DNA of 64,000 nt from Icerya purchasi (lineage: Eukaryota; Arthropoda; Insecta; Hemiptera; Monophlebidae), in NCBI GenBank assembly GCA_039619475.1, contig CM077116.1, positions 464,627,576 to 464,691,575 of the forward strand, given 5' to 3'. The notes beneath the pieces are model-generated. The model made no database searches. It had not been told where the DNA came from and was given only the letters and a program-made list of their open reading frames with translations. The translations under genes and the position numbers were made by a program. Below are positions 31,694 through 41,199 of this stretch, piece by piece; position 1 is the stretch's first letter; every line of letters starts with the position of its first letter.

Positions 31694-33511
31694 ATGTCGG
31701 CGACTAAGAAACTTCCCCCCGCACGCGCACAAGGCAGCACAGCGCGCAGCCTCAACGCAACCAGCCCCTCGTCATCACCACCGCTACGACGCTTCGACAA
31801 TGCGACCGGTGCGACAAAAACTACCCGTAACATCATTAACAGCAGCAATGCAGGTAAGACGAACGTTGTTAATTTAACTCAACACGTACAACCGACCGCC
31901 ACCACTAACACACTGCCGCAGTCAGCCCCGAATTCAGGTACAGCTGCATCTACTACTGATAACAATACGAACAGCCCGTTATCTCTCGATCTTTCCGAAA
32001 GCGACGCGCCGATAATTGATAACGACCAATTCCCAGCACTACCCGGCATATCGCGTGATATTTCTCAGCCCGGCAAAACAGAGCCGCTCTTATCATCCTT
32101 CTCGGAAAAGTTAAAATCGACAAACAGGACACCATTTCTCGCTGCTAAAAGAATAGTCCCAATAACGAATGTTCAACCAATAACTGACGAGCAGGGAATC
32201 ATATTCCCATACATCGCTCCACACACCATAAGAGAGTATTTAGTAGCGCTGAAGGAGCAGATAGGTAGCGCATCAAATATTCTGGCCGGATCAAGAATCA
32301 GTCAAGACAGGGTAATGATGTTCTTAAGTTCCACCGAAGTAACTAACTTGCTGTTTGCCAAAGGGGCAACGATTTATCTCGGAGGGAAACCAGTCGCCGC
32401 GCGTAGATTACGGAACCCAACAAATAAGTTGGTGTTGTCAAATGTATCCCCCACCATTCCGAATGACAAACTTTTGCAGTACTTGAGCAGTAACCTGGCA
32501 ATAAAACCCCTGTCACAGATAGCAATCCTCCGGGTAAATCCGATGGATGCTGAATTTGGTCACGTCTTAAGCTGGCGACGACAGCTTCACATCGAACACA
32601 CCAGCTGTACAAACATACCGGAGTCATTTCTGATAAGCTATAACGGAAGAGATCACCGAATTTTCGTCCTCTTGGAGAACCATATGTGCCCTGCATGCAA
32701 TAAGGACACAGACCCCCCTAGTGTAGTTCAAACAGAAAGCCCTCTTCCGGAGGTGCCTATCGATCCCTCCGAAAATAGGCCCCATCAAGATACACAAAAA
32801 GAGAATCCCCCTCCTCACGATATCCAAAAACAACAAACAAGTGACCCCATAACAAGCCAGATAGGCATGACTGGTCCTCACCAAGCACCGGGACAGCGGC
32901 CGGATCGCCAAATCATTACCCCAGCGAACCAAACCAACTGCCAACAGGAGGACAGCGAGAGAGCAAACCCACTCTTCAAACAGCCGCATCCCAAAACTCC
33001 TGAATGTCAAGCAGGAGCAGAAGAGCCTACATATCCTACACATTCTATTCCAAAACGGATCATTCTAGACAACCACAATTACAACCCTGAGGGACGCCCA
33101 GTACAGACTGCTGACACAGCCAACGCAGAAGTACCAATGGAACACCTACCCGCTGATGCGCACACAGAAACAGCTGAAGGACCAACGGCGCAAAAGAAGA
33201 GAGCAGATATTGAGGAAATCGTAGCAGGAGCAAAACATCTTTTCGAAGAAAACCAAGTGCCCTTCATTCTCAATTACAACGACTTCCAAAAGTTCATAAA
33301 GCGTATCAGCACATCGTCCAGTTATCTTAAGTACGCCCAACAATTCACACAGGGCACAGACGGATTATTGCACATGTTATCCCAGGTAAAGCCATTCCTT
33401 GGGAGTAGGAGCGTCAAAAATAGATGCTCGCGTATTATAAAGAATTTGAAACTTACACCCTCTGAATCGGAGAACACAACAGACGACGATCGCAGTTCCC
33501 AGACTAACTAA
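31694..33511 (+). CDS. I-clade LINE ORF1 (Gag-like RNA-binding protein)
   Basis: About 605 residues from the ATG at 31694. ORF1 proteins of this class bind element RNA and form the ribonucleoprotein with ORF2. Layout: a Ser/Thr/Asn-rich disordered N-terminus (to about 130); a globular middle with QDRVMMFLSSTEVTNLL, KLVLSNVSPTIPNDKLL and GHVLSWRRQLHIEH (about 200-320), which I recognise as an RRM-like Gag domain; CPACNKD near 334, the start of a zinc knuckle; a Pro/Gln-rich linker (340-490); and a C-terminal helical domain (about 500-590). In related proteins the knuckle is C-x2-C-x4-H-x4-C; here the His and last Cys cannot be found, so the knuckle seems lost. No stops interrupt it. The gap to ORF2 is about 55 bases. 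Confidence 0.85.
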   Translation: MSATKKLPPARAQGSTARSLNATSPSSSPPLRRFDNATGATKTTRNIINSSNAGKTNVVNLTQHVQPTATTNTLPQSAPNSGTAASTTDNNTNSPLSLDLSESDAPIIDNDQFPALPGISRDISQPGKTEPLLSSFSEKLKSTNRTPFLAAKRIVPITNVQPITDEQGIIFPYIAPHTIREYLVALKEQIGSASNILAGSRISQDRVMMFLSSTEVTNLLFAKGATIYLGGKPVAARRLRNPTNKLVLSNVSPTIPNDKLLQYLSSNLAIKPLSQIAILRVNPMDAEFGHVLSWRRQLHIEHTSCTNIPESFLISYNGRDHRIFVLLENHMCPACNKDTDPPSVVQTESPLPEVPIDPSENRPHQDTQKENPPPHDIQKQQTSDPITSQIGMTGPHQAPGQRPDRQIITPANQTNCQQEDSERANPLFKQPHPKTPECQAGAEEPTYPTHSIPKRIILDNHNYNPEGRPVQTADTANAEVPMEHLPADAHTETAEGPTAQKKRADIEEIVAGAKHLFEENQVPFILNYNDFQKFIKRISTSSSYLKYAQQFTQGTDGLLHMLSQVKPFLGSRSVKNRCSRIIKNLKLTPSESENTTDDDRSSQTN

Positions 33512-33566
33512 TGGGAGGTTCAGCAATCCGCATACAAGGCACGATCACGGGGTGATAAGAATTCAA

Positions 33567-35729
33567 ATGATGTCTTCAGGAATGCGAAGTAAGTGCACCA
33601 TACTCCAGTGGAACTGCAGAGGCCTCCACAACAATAAAACGGAACTAGAATATCTAATCGCAACCCACAACCCTGCGGTTATCTGTTTGCAAGAAACACA
33701 TCTCACTTCCCCCCTAGACCCTATTTTTCCCAACTATATCACCTTCCAGAGAGACTACACTTTGGGTGACCGAGCTTGCGGGGGCGTGGCAACGCTCGTG
33801 CATGTCTCAATCCCAGCTCATTTGATAACGATAACGACGCATCTTCAAGCACTAGCGATATCTGTCTTAATACCCGGATTTTCTGGTAGTGCAATATCCA
33901 TATGCAATTTCTATTTACCCCCTTGCAGCAACGTCAGCTACCCACAGCTATGCGCTACAACAAATCAGCTGACCTCCCCGTCAATAATTCTAGGAGATTT
34001 TAATGCCCACTCCCCGATTTGGGGATCAGCTTCAACAAATCACCATGGCTCGGTCATAACGGATATTCTCGTCAGTAACGACTATGCTCTCCTTTCGTTA
34101 AAAGGTCCTACTCATTTCGACTCCACGGCGAAGACGTTTTCAACAATTGACCTAGCCCTCTGCACCATCGCACTTTACCCAATAATTTCGTCTCGCGTCT
34201 TGGATGACCTCCACTCCAGTGACCACTTTCCCATTATAATCTCACCTGACATAGGTAGTTGTCGGTCGGCTCCTCGAAATCAATCGACCGTGCAAAGGTA
34301 CATGTTTCACAAAGCGGACTGGAAAGGCTACAAGGAGAGCCTAGTCATAAATTCTGAGCCCGGCCCATCTATTGAAGAGAACTTAAAGACATTTACACAG
34401 GCTCTATTCAGAGCAGCAGTAGCAACAATCCCGAAGTCATCCGCGGCTGTGCACCCACACAGGGTCCCCTGGTGGTGTGACGAAGTGAGAGAGGCAATAA
34501 CGAACAGGAAGCGAGCCTTAAGAAAGTATAAATCGACAAAAGCTGACCAGGATCTAATAGAATTTAAGAAGCATAGATCTTTAGCCCGTCACATTATCAG
34601 GGCGAAAAAACATGAAGCCTGGCTTTCCTTCATGTCGTCAATTAATGACGCGTCGACCAGTGCGTCTACCTGGCGGAAAATAAAATCCCTTAACGGAAGA
34701 CAGCGGCCATCAACTCCAATCTATATCAAGTCCAATAACAACATCATATCAGATATGGCATCAGTTGCGTCCATACTAGCAAAGCATTTCTCCGATGCTT
34801 CCTCAACCAATTCCTACTCATCATCCTTTTTGTCCCACGCAAATAAGAAATATGTCATTCCTTTCCTACCACCCAACAGCATGGATAGCATGGATCGGTA
34901 TGATCGAGCGTTCTCCTTGTCCGAGTTAAATTTTGTCTTAGACAATAAGCTGAAGGCAAGTGCACCTGGCGCAGATTCCATCCATCCTTTCATGCTAAAG
35001 CTCCTTCCCACGGCGGCAAGACTATATCTGCTAAACATCTATAACCAGATCTGGGAACAAGGTAACATTCCGATCTCATGGAAAGAGGCAATCGTTATTC
35101 CGATTTTAAAACAGAATAAGGATCCTTCACTACCCAGTAGCTACCGTCCTATCTCACTGATGAGTACCTTATCCAAAACCCTGGATAAAATGGTCAACAG
35201 ACGTCTCCTCTCCTTTTGTGAATCCAAAAATATCCTCTCCACAATACAAGCCGGAGGCCGTAAGGCTAAATCAACGTCGAATCATCTGGTGAGCCTTCAA
35301 AGGCAGATTTTATCTGCGTTCAAAAGTCGACAGCACCTGATAACCATATTCTTCGATATTGAAAAAGCCTATAACCGCCTATGGCGGCAAGGCCTAATAA
35401 ACAAACTACGAAAATGGCAGGTGACAGGTAGAATGATAAGATTCATTCAAAACTACTTGTCAGTCCGAACTATACGGGTCAGAATCGACTCTCAAGTCTC
35501 TGATGCAATGAGCATCGAGAACGGCATACCTCAAGGCTCTGCGCTTAGCGTAACCTTGTTCGTAATGTACATCAATGACATTGCTGATTGTGTTCAGCCA
35601 CCAGTAACGGCCCGGCTCTTCATTGACGACCTTAGCATTTCCCTAGCGTCTCGTGATCCACACATATCTCACACAATCCTTCAGAAAACTATCTCCAAAC
35701 TCCAAAAATGGTCAGAAGTCAATGTCTAA
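33567..35729 (+). CDS. I-clade LINE ORF2, first part: endonuclease and RT
   Basis: From the ATG at 33567. An apurinic-type endonuclease occupies about residues 10-230: QWNCRG at 14-19, QETHL at 42-46, GDFNAHSPIWG near 143 and SDHFPI near 218. These nick target DNA to prime reverse transcription. The RT follows: APGADSIHP near 467, SYRPISLMSTLSKTLDKM near 525, FFDIEKAYNRLW near 595, NGIPQGSALS near 652 and the catalytic FIDD at 685-688 (FADD in most LINEs). The frame ends at TAA 35727-35729 just after KLQKWSEVN, where one base appears missing compared with the 7.9-kb relative; the protein continues in the +2 frame. The codon lead at 33552 is a GTG; I prefer the downstream ATG. Confidence 0.9.
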   Translation: MMSSGMRSKCTILQWNCRGLHNNKTELEYLIATHNPAVICLQETHLTSPLDPIFPNYITFQRDYTLGDRACGGVATLVHVSIPAHLITITTHLQALAISVLIPGFSGSAISICNFYLPPCSNVSYPQLCATTNQLTSPSIILGDFNAHSPIWGSASTNHHGSVITDILVSNDYALLSLKGPTHFDSTAKTFSTIDLALCTIALYPIISSRVLDDLHSSDHFPIIISPDIGSCRSAPRNQSTVQRYMFHKADWKGYKESLVINSEPGPSIEENLKTFTQALFRAAVATIPKSSAAVHPHRVPWWCDEVREAITNRKRALRKYKSTKADQDLIEFKKHRSLARHIIRAKKHEAWLSFMSSINDASTSASTWRKIKSLNGRQRPSTPIYIKSNNNIISDMASVASILAKHFSDASSTNSYSSSFLSHANKKYVIPFLPPNSMDSMDRYDRAFSLSELNFVLDNKLKASAPGADSIHPFMLKLLPTAARLYLLNIYNQIWEQGNIPISWKEAIVIPILKQNKDPSLPSSYRPISLMSTLSKTLDKMVNRRLLSFCESKNILSTIQAGGRKAKSTSNHLVSLQRQILSAFKSRQHLITIFFDIEKAYNRLWRQGLINKLRKWQVTGRMIRFIQNYLSVRTIRVRIDSQVSDAMSIENGIPQGSALSVTLFVMYINDIADCVQPPVTARLFIDDLSISLASRDPHISHTILQKTISKLQKWSEVNV

Positions 35730-37303
35730 ACTTTTCCTCCGCAAAGACGGTATGTGTCGATTTCTATAGGGGACGGCCTGTGACCAACAGGATTCCTTTC
35801 CAAATAAACAACACCATAATTCCGAACTGTATTTCAGCCAGGTTCCTAGGCCTGGAGTTTGACAGCAGATTAACTTGGCGCCTACACATTAATAAGCTAA
35901 AATCCGAATGTATAAAGTTACTGTCAATAATCCGATACCTCTCCAATCCCCAACTCAATATTCATCCCAAATTAATCTCTAATGTTTACAAAGCCTTGAT
36001 CCTAAGTAAAATAAATTATGGGTGCCAGGTGTACTCCTCAGCGTCTCTAAGTAACCTGAAAAAACTGGACGCAATTCACCACTCTGCACTACGAATCATC
36101 TCCGGAGCCCATTATACAACACCGTGTAGGAGTATCTGTGCACTAACGGGCTCTCCCCCACTGAAATTCTATCGCTCCCTGCATACCCTGCGGTGCAATA
36201 TTCCATTCCTAAAGCTGCCTTATATCCATCCCGAAACCCCCTTACTCGCAGCGTTCACTAACGATCCACTACCAATTCTCACCAAGCTACTTCAGAATGT
36301 CAATGTCAACGACTCCACAGAGTGCCAGGCAGCAGCTACCGGCTCGTTACATCTGTGGCAACTTGAGCCTGTAGCAGTTAACCTATCGGTTCTGCAAAAG
36401 TATAAGTCCTACGGCATGTCAGAGCAACTTACTCAAGACGCGTGCGAAACAATAAGACAGTACAGCAACGCTATTCAATGTTATACAGATGGGGCCAAAG
36501 CAGCACCCGTCGAGGGGATGTCACCAACTGCGTGCGCTTTCGAAGTGAAGGGAGCAATGACAACCATCCGTCTGAACGATTACTGCTTAATCCTAGATGC
36601 CGAATTATATGCAATACGCTTATGTCTGGAACTGATCCTGGCGTCCACAGAGCCAATCCATGACATCCTATTGATAACAGATTCATTAGTGGCGGCTAAG
36701 ATGTTAGGAGGGGGAGCCCCGGGGAGGGGGTTAATAAACCACGTCTTGGCACTCATCATGGGGCTACAATCGAAGGGATATAAGCTAGTAGTGTTGTGGG
36801 TCCCAAGTCACGCGGGAATCCCAGGAAATGAAAGGGTGAACACAGCAGCTCACTCAACTATTACAGCTCCCAGTCCGCAAAGCATACTTGGGCCCCCTCA
36901 AATATCAGAAGCTGTAAAAATACAAATAATGGAACAGTGGAAACAAGAACACATCTCCACCCCATCCCACCTCCAGAATATAAAGAAATCCGTAGAGCCA
37001 TGGTGGCCCCCCCAGGGGACCTTACGAGTTTATCATCGCGCGCTCAACCGTTTACGCCTGGGCCACACGCGACTATCCCACGACTACCTGTTGGAAGGCG
37101 CTCACCCTCCAACCACGTGTCCTTTCTGTCGCGCACAAGAGCCACCGGCGGTTGAGCACATTCTCATAAACTGCCCTGCATTCCAATCCTCCAGAACGAG
37201 ACACGGATTTGATAACCTTAGCCATGTTCTCTCAAACTCAGAAGCGAACCAAAGTGCAGTCTTCCAGTTCGTCAGGGACAATGGATTAGGGGCATTCCTG
37301 TAA
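35726..37303 (+). CDS. I-clade LINE ORF2, second part: RT thumb, RNase H, zinc tail
   Basis: Continues ORF2 in a shifted frame. It carries LNFSSAKTVCVDFYRGRP directly after the break, FLGLEFDSRLTWRLHINKL (thumb), LSKINYGCQVYSSAS, and RNase H from about 36470 to 36860 with CYTDGA, LDAELYAI, LLITDS, WVPSHAGIPGNERVN. The tail CPFC-x9-H-x4-C follows near 37118-37180, and the protein ends RDNGLGAFL at 37303. RNase H would degrade the RNA strand of the cDNA hybrid. Three of the four acidic residues are present; the fourth position, usually Asp after GNERV, is Asn. The single-base break at about 35726 separates this part from its RT, so this copy cannot make full ORF2. Otherwise the frame is intact over 525 codons. 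Confidence 0.9.
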   Translation, partial: LNFSSAKTVCVDFYRGRPVTNRIPFQINNTIIPNCISARFLGLEFDSRLTWRLHINKLKSECIKLLSIIRYLSNPQLNIHPKLISNVYKALILSKINYGCQVYSSASLSNLKKLDAIHHSALRIISGAHYTTPCRSICALTGSPPLKFYRSLHTLRCNIPFLKLPYIHPETPLLAAFTNDPLPILTKLLQNVNVNDSTECQAAATGSLHLWQLEPVAVNLSVLQKYKSYGMSEQLTQDACETIRQYSNAIQCYTDGAKAAPVEGMSPTACAFEVKGAMTTIRLNDYCLILDAELYAIRLCLELILASTEPIHDILLITDSLVAAKMLGGGAPGRGLINHVLALIMGLQSKGYKLVVLWVPSHAGIPGNERVNTAAHSTITAPSPQSILGPPQISEAVKIQIMEQWKQEHISTPSHLQNIKKSVEPWWPPQGTLRVYHRALNRLRLGHTRLSHDYLLEGAHPPTTCPFCRAQEPPAVEHILINCPAFQSSRTRHGFDNLSHVLSNSEANQSAVFQFVRDNGLGAFL

Positions 37304-37314
37304 CCGGAGACTCT

Positions 37315-37349
37315 CGGGCCGTAATAGTCTAGATATTATACACGGCCCG
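37315..37349 (+). promoter_or_regulatory. Conserved I-clade LINE 3' UTR hairpin
   Basis: CGGGCCGT (37315-37322) pairs perfectly with ACGGCCCG (37342-37349), closing the loop AATAGTCTAGATATTATAC. It lies 12 bases after the ORF2 stop and about 30 before the A-rich end. Confidence 0.65.
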
Positions 37350-37409
37350 GGGTCTAACCACGGTTTGAAAATTTTAATAAAAAAAAAAAAAAAGCAAAAA
37401 AAAAAAAAA

Positions 37410-37851
37410 TTACGTTTCTCCGAAGCATAAAAACAACCACGGAGCCTTGGTGGCCCACAGACGGAGTTTCCCGCAGAGATTTTTCTGTCCTGAATCGTCT
37501 CCGAATAGGACATACAACCCTCTCGCACGGCTACATATTCACGAGCCAGGTACCCCCAAATGTCTGCCCCTTTTGTAGTCAACCGAGCGCCCCATCCACC
37601 TATCATTTACTTCTCCAATGTCCCGCTTTTGCAGTATTACGATCCATGCACTTCACCACTTCCTCTAGTTCTACGATACTGTCAAATGCTCCGCCCGCGG
37701 TCGCAGCTGTATTAGCTTACATGCGGAGCAGCGATCTGTACTGTCGCGTTTAATCCCCTTGAGTAGGCTCCATGTGCTGTAATAGCCCCAGTAGTTAAAC
37801 ACGGCACGTGGAAACCCTCATATACAATCTTATAAAAAAAAAAAAAAAAAA
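37410..37851 (+). mobile_element. I-clade LINE tail (subfamily B), plus strand
   Basis: Starts abruptly at 37410 within ORF2 (CGAAGCATAAAAACAACCAC, matching the minus copy at about 30680). It encodes TEPWWPTDGVSRRDFSVLN, HTTLSHGYIFTS and the metal tail CPFCSQPSAPSTYHLLLQC, ending SSDLYCRV near 37752. A 3' UTR with hairpin 37771..37810 follows and an A23 tract at 37829..37851. The coding part has no stop before its end. It directly abuts the A-rich end of the previous element, suggesting insertion at or into that tail. Confidence 0.85.
37771..37810 (+). promoter_or_regulatory. Conserved I-clade LINE 3' UTR hairpin
   Basis: CATGTGCTGT (37771-37780) pairs over ten positions, two of them G-U, with ACGGCACGTG (37801-37810). 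The loop is AATAGCCCCAGTAGTTAAAC. Confidence 0.65.
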
Positions 37852-38645
37852 AAAGTTATAGCAAATACGATATGATCAATCATCAACAGGTAGAATAATA
37901 ACGTATAAAATAATTCCGTCCATAGGAAAGATAGTAGCAATGAAATATATTTCAAATGTAGCTTTCATTTTACGCAATATTTAACTGATCATGGAAACTA
38001 CTGATTTTACTTAAAACGATTTAATATACTCAGAAATATGTCAGGATTGCAATAAAAAAGTTGATGATTCCTTCCATGCAGTAATTTTTTTTTTTTTTAA
38101 TTCTTTAATAGTTAAATTGCACCTAACCGATGATAGATATTTAGCAATTGTTTTTAATATCTTGTGCACATAGCTTGAATAGCAGCCTACCCAGCGATAG
38201 GTGCTAATAAAGAAGTTTATTAGAACTTTTAATTCATACTAGATCCATCGACTTGATTCTATCAAGCCGCCGAACATCTAGTGAATTGTCCAGCAACGCA
38301 AGTGCCACATTGTTCAGGTGCGTTTCTTATCTGAATGAACGGAATTTCAAGAAGAGCGGGAGAAGAAGCAAATTATTTTTAAATCTTTTAGTGAGTGCAG
38401 TAAATAAGATTTTTATAAAATAGTAAATTTTGTAAGGCTCGTCATGAAAAATAAAACAAAAATTTAGCATAAAACTTGAAAATATATCAACTATTATTAC
38501 GTATATATAATATGAAAATATTTCAACCATAATTAAATAAAACACAGCAAGGTGAGCTGAAAAATCATAATTGTTATAGCAAATAGCCTTGTCTCTTTTT
38601 TCTTTTTCTTTCTGTTAAATATATATATATATATATATAAAAAAA
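37852..38645. other. No gene seen
   Basis: AT-rich. A T run lies near 38087 and a (TA)n run at about 38618..38638, immediately before a Jockey-like tail. Confidence 0.55.
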
Positions 38646-38654
38646 AAGTTAGCT

Positions 38655-39126
38655 GCATGTACTACTGGTCATTCAGCGATTTCAGAATAAGGTCCTACGC
38701 CTAATAACTAATGCACCGTGGTATATAACGAACACTCTCCTTCATCGAGATCTGCAAGTTCCGGAGATTGACCAAGTGATCGAAACCTATGCGAAAAAGC
38801 ACGAATACCGACTCCACAACCATCCGAACATCACTGTGATCGAGCTCCTTAACATCGGGAACGATACGAGAAGGCTTAAGAGAATTAAGCCACACGAACT
38901 TGTGTGCCTAAGCAATTTTTAAAAATACCATAACTAATGACCGAGGCAGTGGCCAAAGTCAATTAAGAATGTGATTTTTTTTTTCTTTCTTCTTTTCCCT
39001 TTTATTTTATTTATTTATTTTTTTTTATTATTTTTTATTTTCTTTAAATTTTTTTACTATTAACAGTATTTGTGTATGCCCTCGGGCAGTTCAATAATAA
39101 ATAAAGAGAAAAAAAAAAAACAAAAA
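38655..39126 (+). mobile_element. Jockey-like LINE 3' end
   Basis: A 5'-truncated tail. The coding part (to the stop near 38922) continues into a 3' UTR with T-rich runs, an AATAAA-type signal (AATAATAAATAAAG near 39091) and an A tract at about 39109..39126. It is a different Jockey lineage from the 26-28 kb element, judging by the C-terminal sequence. Confidence 0.8.
38659..38922 (+). pseudogene. Jockey-like ORF2 C-terminal fragment
   Basis: An open frame, without a start, reading VIQRFQNKVLRLITNAPWYI, TNTLLHRDLQVPEIDQVIET, YRLHNHPNITVIELL and RRLKRIKPHELV before the stop. RFQNKVLRLITNAPWYI and the final RRLKR block are hallmarks of the Jockey-clade C-terminus; compare FQSKTLRQLVDAPYYVSN and RRLKKTW in the 26-28 kb copy. 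No frame breaks in about 85 codons. The RT itself was not copied. The minus-strand open frame 38701..38895 is only its antisense. Confidence 0.85.
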
Positions 39127-41151
39127 AACCGTGGGTAATGTTGAACATTTACGGCCATGGTTGTCTTTTTCCCAATTAAATATTATGTATCTTTCATTAG
39201 TTGGCATTATTCCTATATTAACTGGTTGGTGGCCAAAAATGGCTTGATAGTTAACTCTAAAGCCAGGCCATAGAAAAAAAACAAAACAAAAAAGTAGCAT
39301 AGAATCTCTTCGTAAAATAGTGACATCAATCCACACTTGAAGAAGGACGGGATGTAGACATTTTGTTTGTAGTGTCTAAGAAAGGTGTTGAATTTGAAAA
39401 AGAGAAACGAAAGTGTCATCGGCAGATCATCAATGCGACCTTCCCATTTCGCGTCAAATAAGTCGTACATCTAGACTGTGAATTAGTCAAACCCGACCAA
39501 ATCTAATTTTTATCAGTTTGAACATGTTTTGAATTTTTCATTAGTCCAACTATTTTCTATCGATATATACTTATCGATATTGTATTTTATATAGTCCCGC
39601 TTGCGGTCTCGTTATTTTCTCGTTACAAATTGCTCGCTTTTGAGAAATTAAAATTTGCAAAAACTTCAAAATGAAGAAATGTTTAATTCGTAAATGTCAG
39701 ACATTGAAATAAAAATTTCGATAAAAATTCATTTTTAATAAAATCAAACTTCGGTAATATCAAGCACGATCATTGTACGTGTCGCTGAATTTATTTTTCC
39801 CCAATTTCATCTAAATAAACTGAAAATTACACTAACAGAATGCTGAAATTTCAATGGAAAATTCGAAACGGTAATTAAAATCTGCATATTAGCGTAGTTT
39901 AAAATGATTTATTAAATTATTAAAATTAATATTTAAATGATCTTTTTCCAAAAATGGAACAGTTTAAGTATGTAATTGCGCGTGTTTTTATTTTTACAAG
40001 AAGTGATTTTCTGACAGAATTTTTTTCTAACAAATCTGAAAATAAAAACAATTCATAAAAAGGCCCTTCTATATTTTGTTGATTTTTTTCGCCTTTCCCG
40101 GCAAACTTGTAGTTTTCTGCAAATCATAACATTCGTAATTCGTCCTTTACAACTGATCGCAAGTATATTATTAAATTGCAAACTCGACTCGATGGAAATT
40201 TGGCTTCAACTTGACAAATTTGGCACGAAATAATCAGCTTCAAAATGTGTCGTCGTCAGCGGACGGCTGCTGTTATTTTGGTACTGAAGCAATTTGTCGA
40301 GGCGATAAGTGAACAATAGCTCTTCTGTTATTCATAATAGTATGAATATAATAATATGGACGACTTTTTAAATAGTATCCCGGAAAATACGGAATACGTT
40401 TATTTTTTGAAACGAACACACCAGCAAGCAGGGTGCGCATTTTACGCGGTTAATGTGAACGGAACTTTCCGCGTCATCATTCATACAAGTCTGAGGAAGT
40501 TTTTTGTTAATTAGCGAGTTTCGCCTTTGAATAAGATTTCAGGATGTTTCAATGTCGCGCACGCTCCCTAAGGGTTCATTAATATACATATATATGTATC
40601 TGGGGCACATTATGGTCGGTTGTCCGACTCGCGTAAAAAGCTAGCGTGGCGTCTAATGAATTTTCAGGCAGAGTTTTCTGGGGAAACAGGCTGGCGGACG
40701 GGCCGGGACGTCATCTGATTATATATTTGTTAATATCGATAGGGGAGATCGGTTGGTTCATTATTTTCGATAAGGACCGACAACCCGAAATGATCATTAC
40801 TGCGATCGGCCGGCGTGTGTTATCTGGCGCGGACAAAAGAGAATGCTAGTGAAACAAACCACGTAGTACCGCAACGGTGCACCGTTGTCCTTGTAGCTTG
40901 TCCAGGCGGGGTACGATATATCCTGATAAAAGCCGAAGGTGCTATATTGGCTAGATTTATAATACCTTCTCGAAAGAGTCCATAAAGGAGTTTGGCACGA
41001 ACGTCGTTAATATGATATAGTATGCGCTATTAGACTAGCGACAAACACACCCGCGCACACACCTCTGTACACCGCCGCTGTCTACATTATCTCAACTACA
41101 AGAAGATTCGAGCATAGTGGTAACCCATGATACGGACTATTTATCATCGAT

Positions 41152-41199
<48 letters not shown>

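Larger units (their letters stand above)
31656..37409 (+). mobile_element. Near-complete I-clade LINE (subfamily A)
   Basis: Contains ORF1 (31694..33511), ORF2 (33567..37303, one frameshift) and a short 3' UTR with the conserved hairpin, ending in an A-rich stretch at 37376..37408. The GC content and coding quality stand out from the AT-rich surroundings, so the insertion is young. The stated left boundary is only the start of the ORF1 leader; the true 5' end is uncertain. A subfamily B tail starts directly after the A-rich end. Confidence 0.85.

Noticed and set aside
32343..33343. Minus-strand frames of 60-140 codons under ORF1
   Set aside because: Antisense shadows of a clearly coding LINE ORF1.
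40646..40849. Open frame after an AG acceptor-like site
   Set aside because: The acceptor-linked frame stops soon and the open frame has no recognisable domain.
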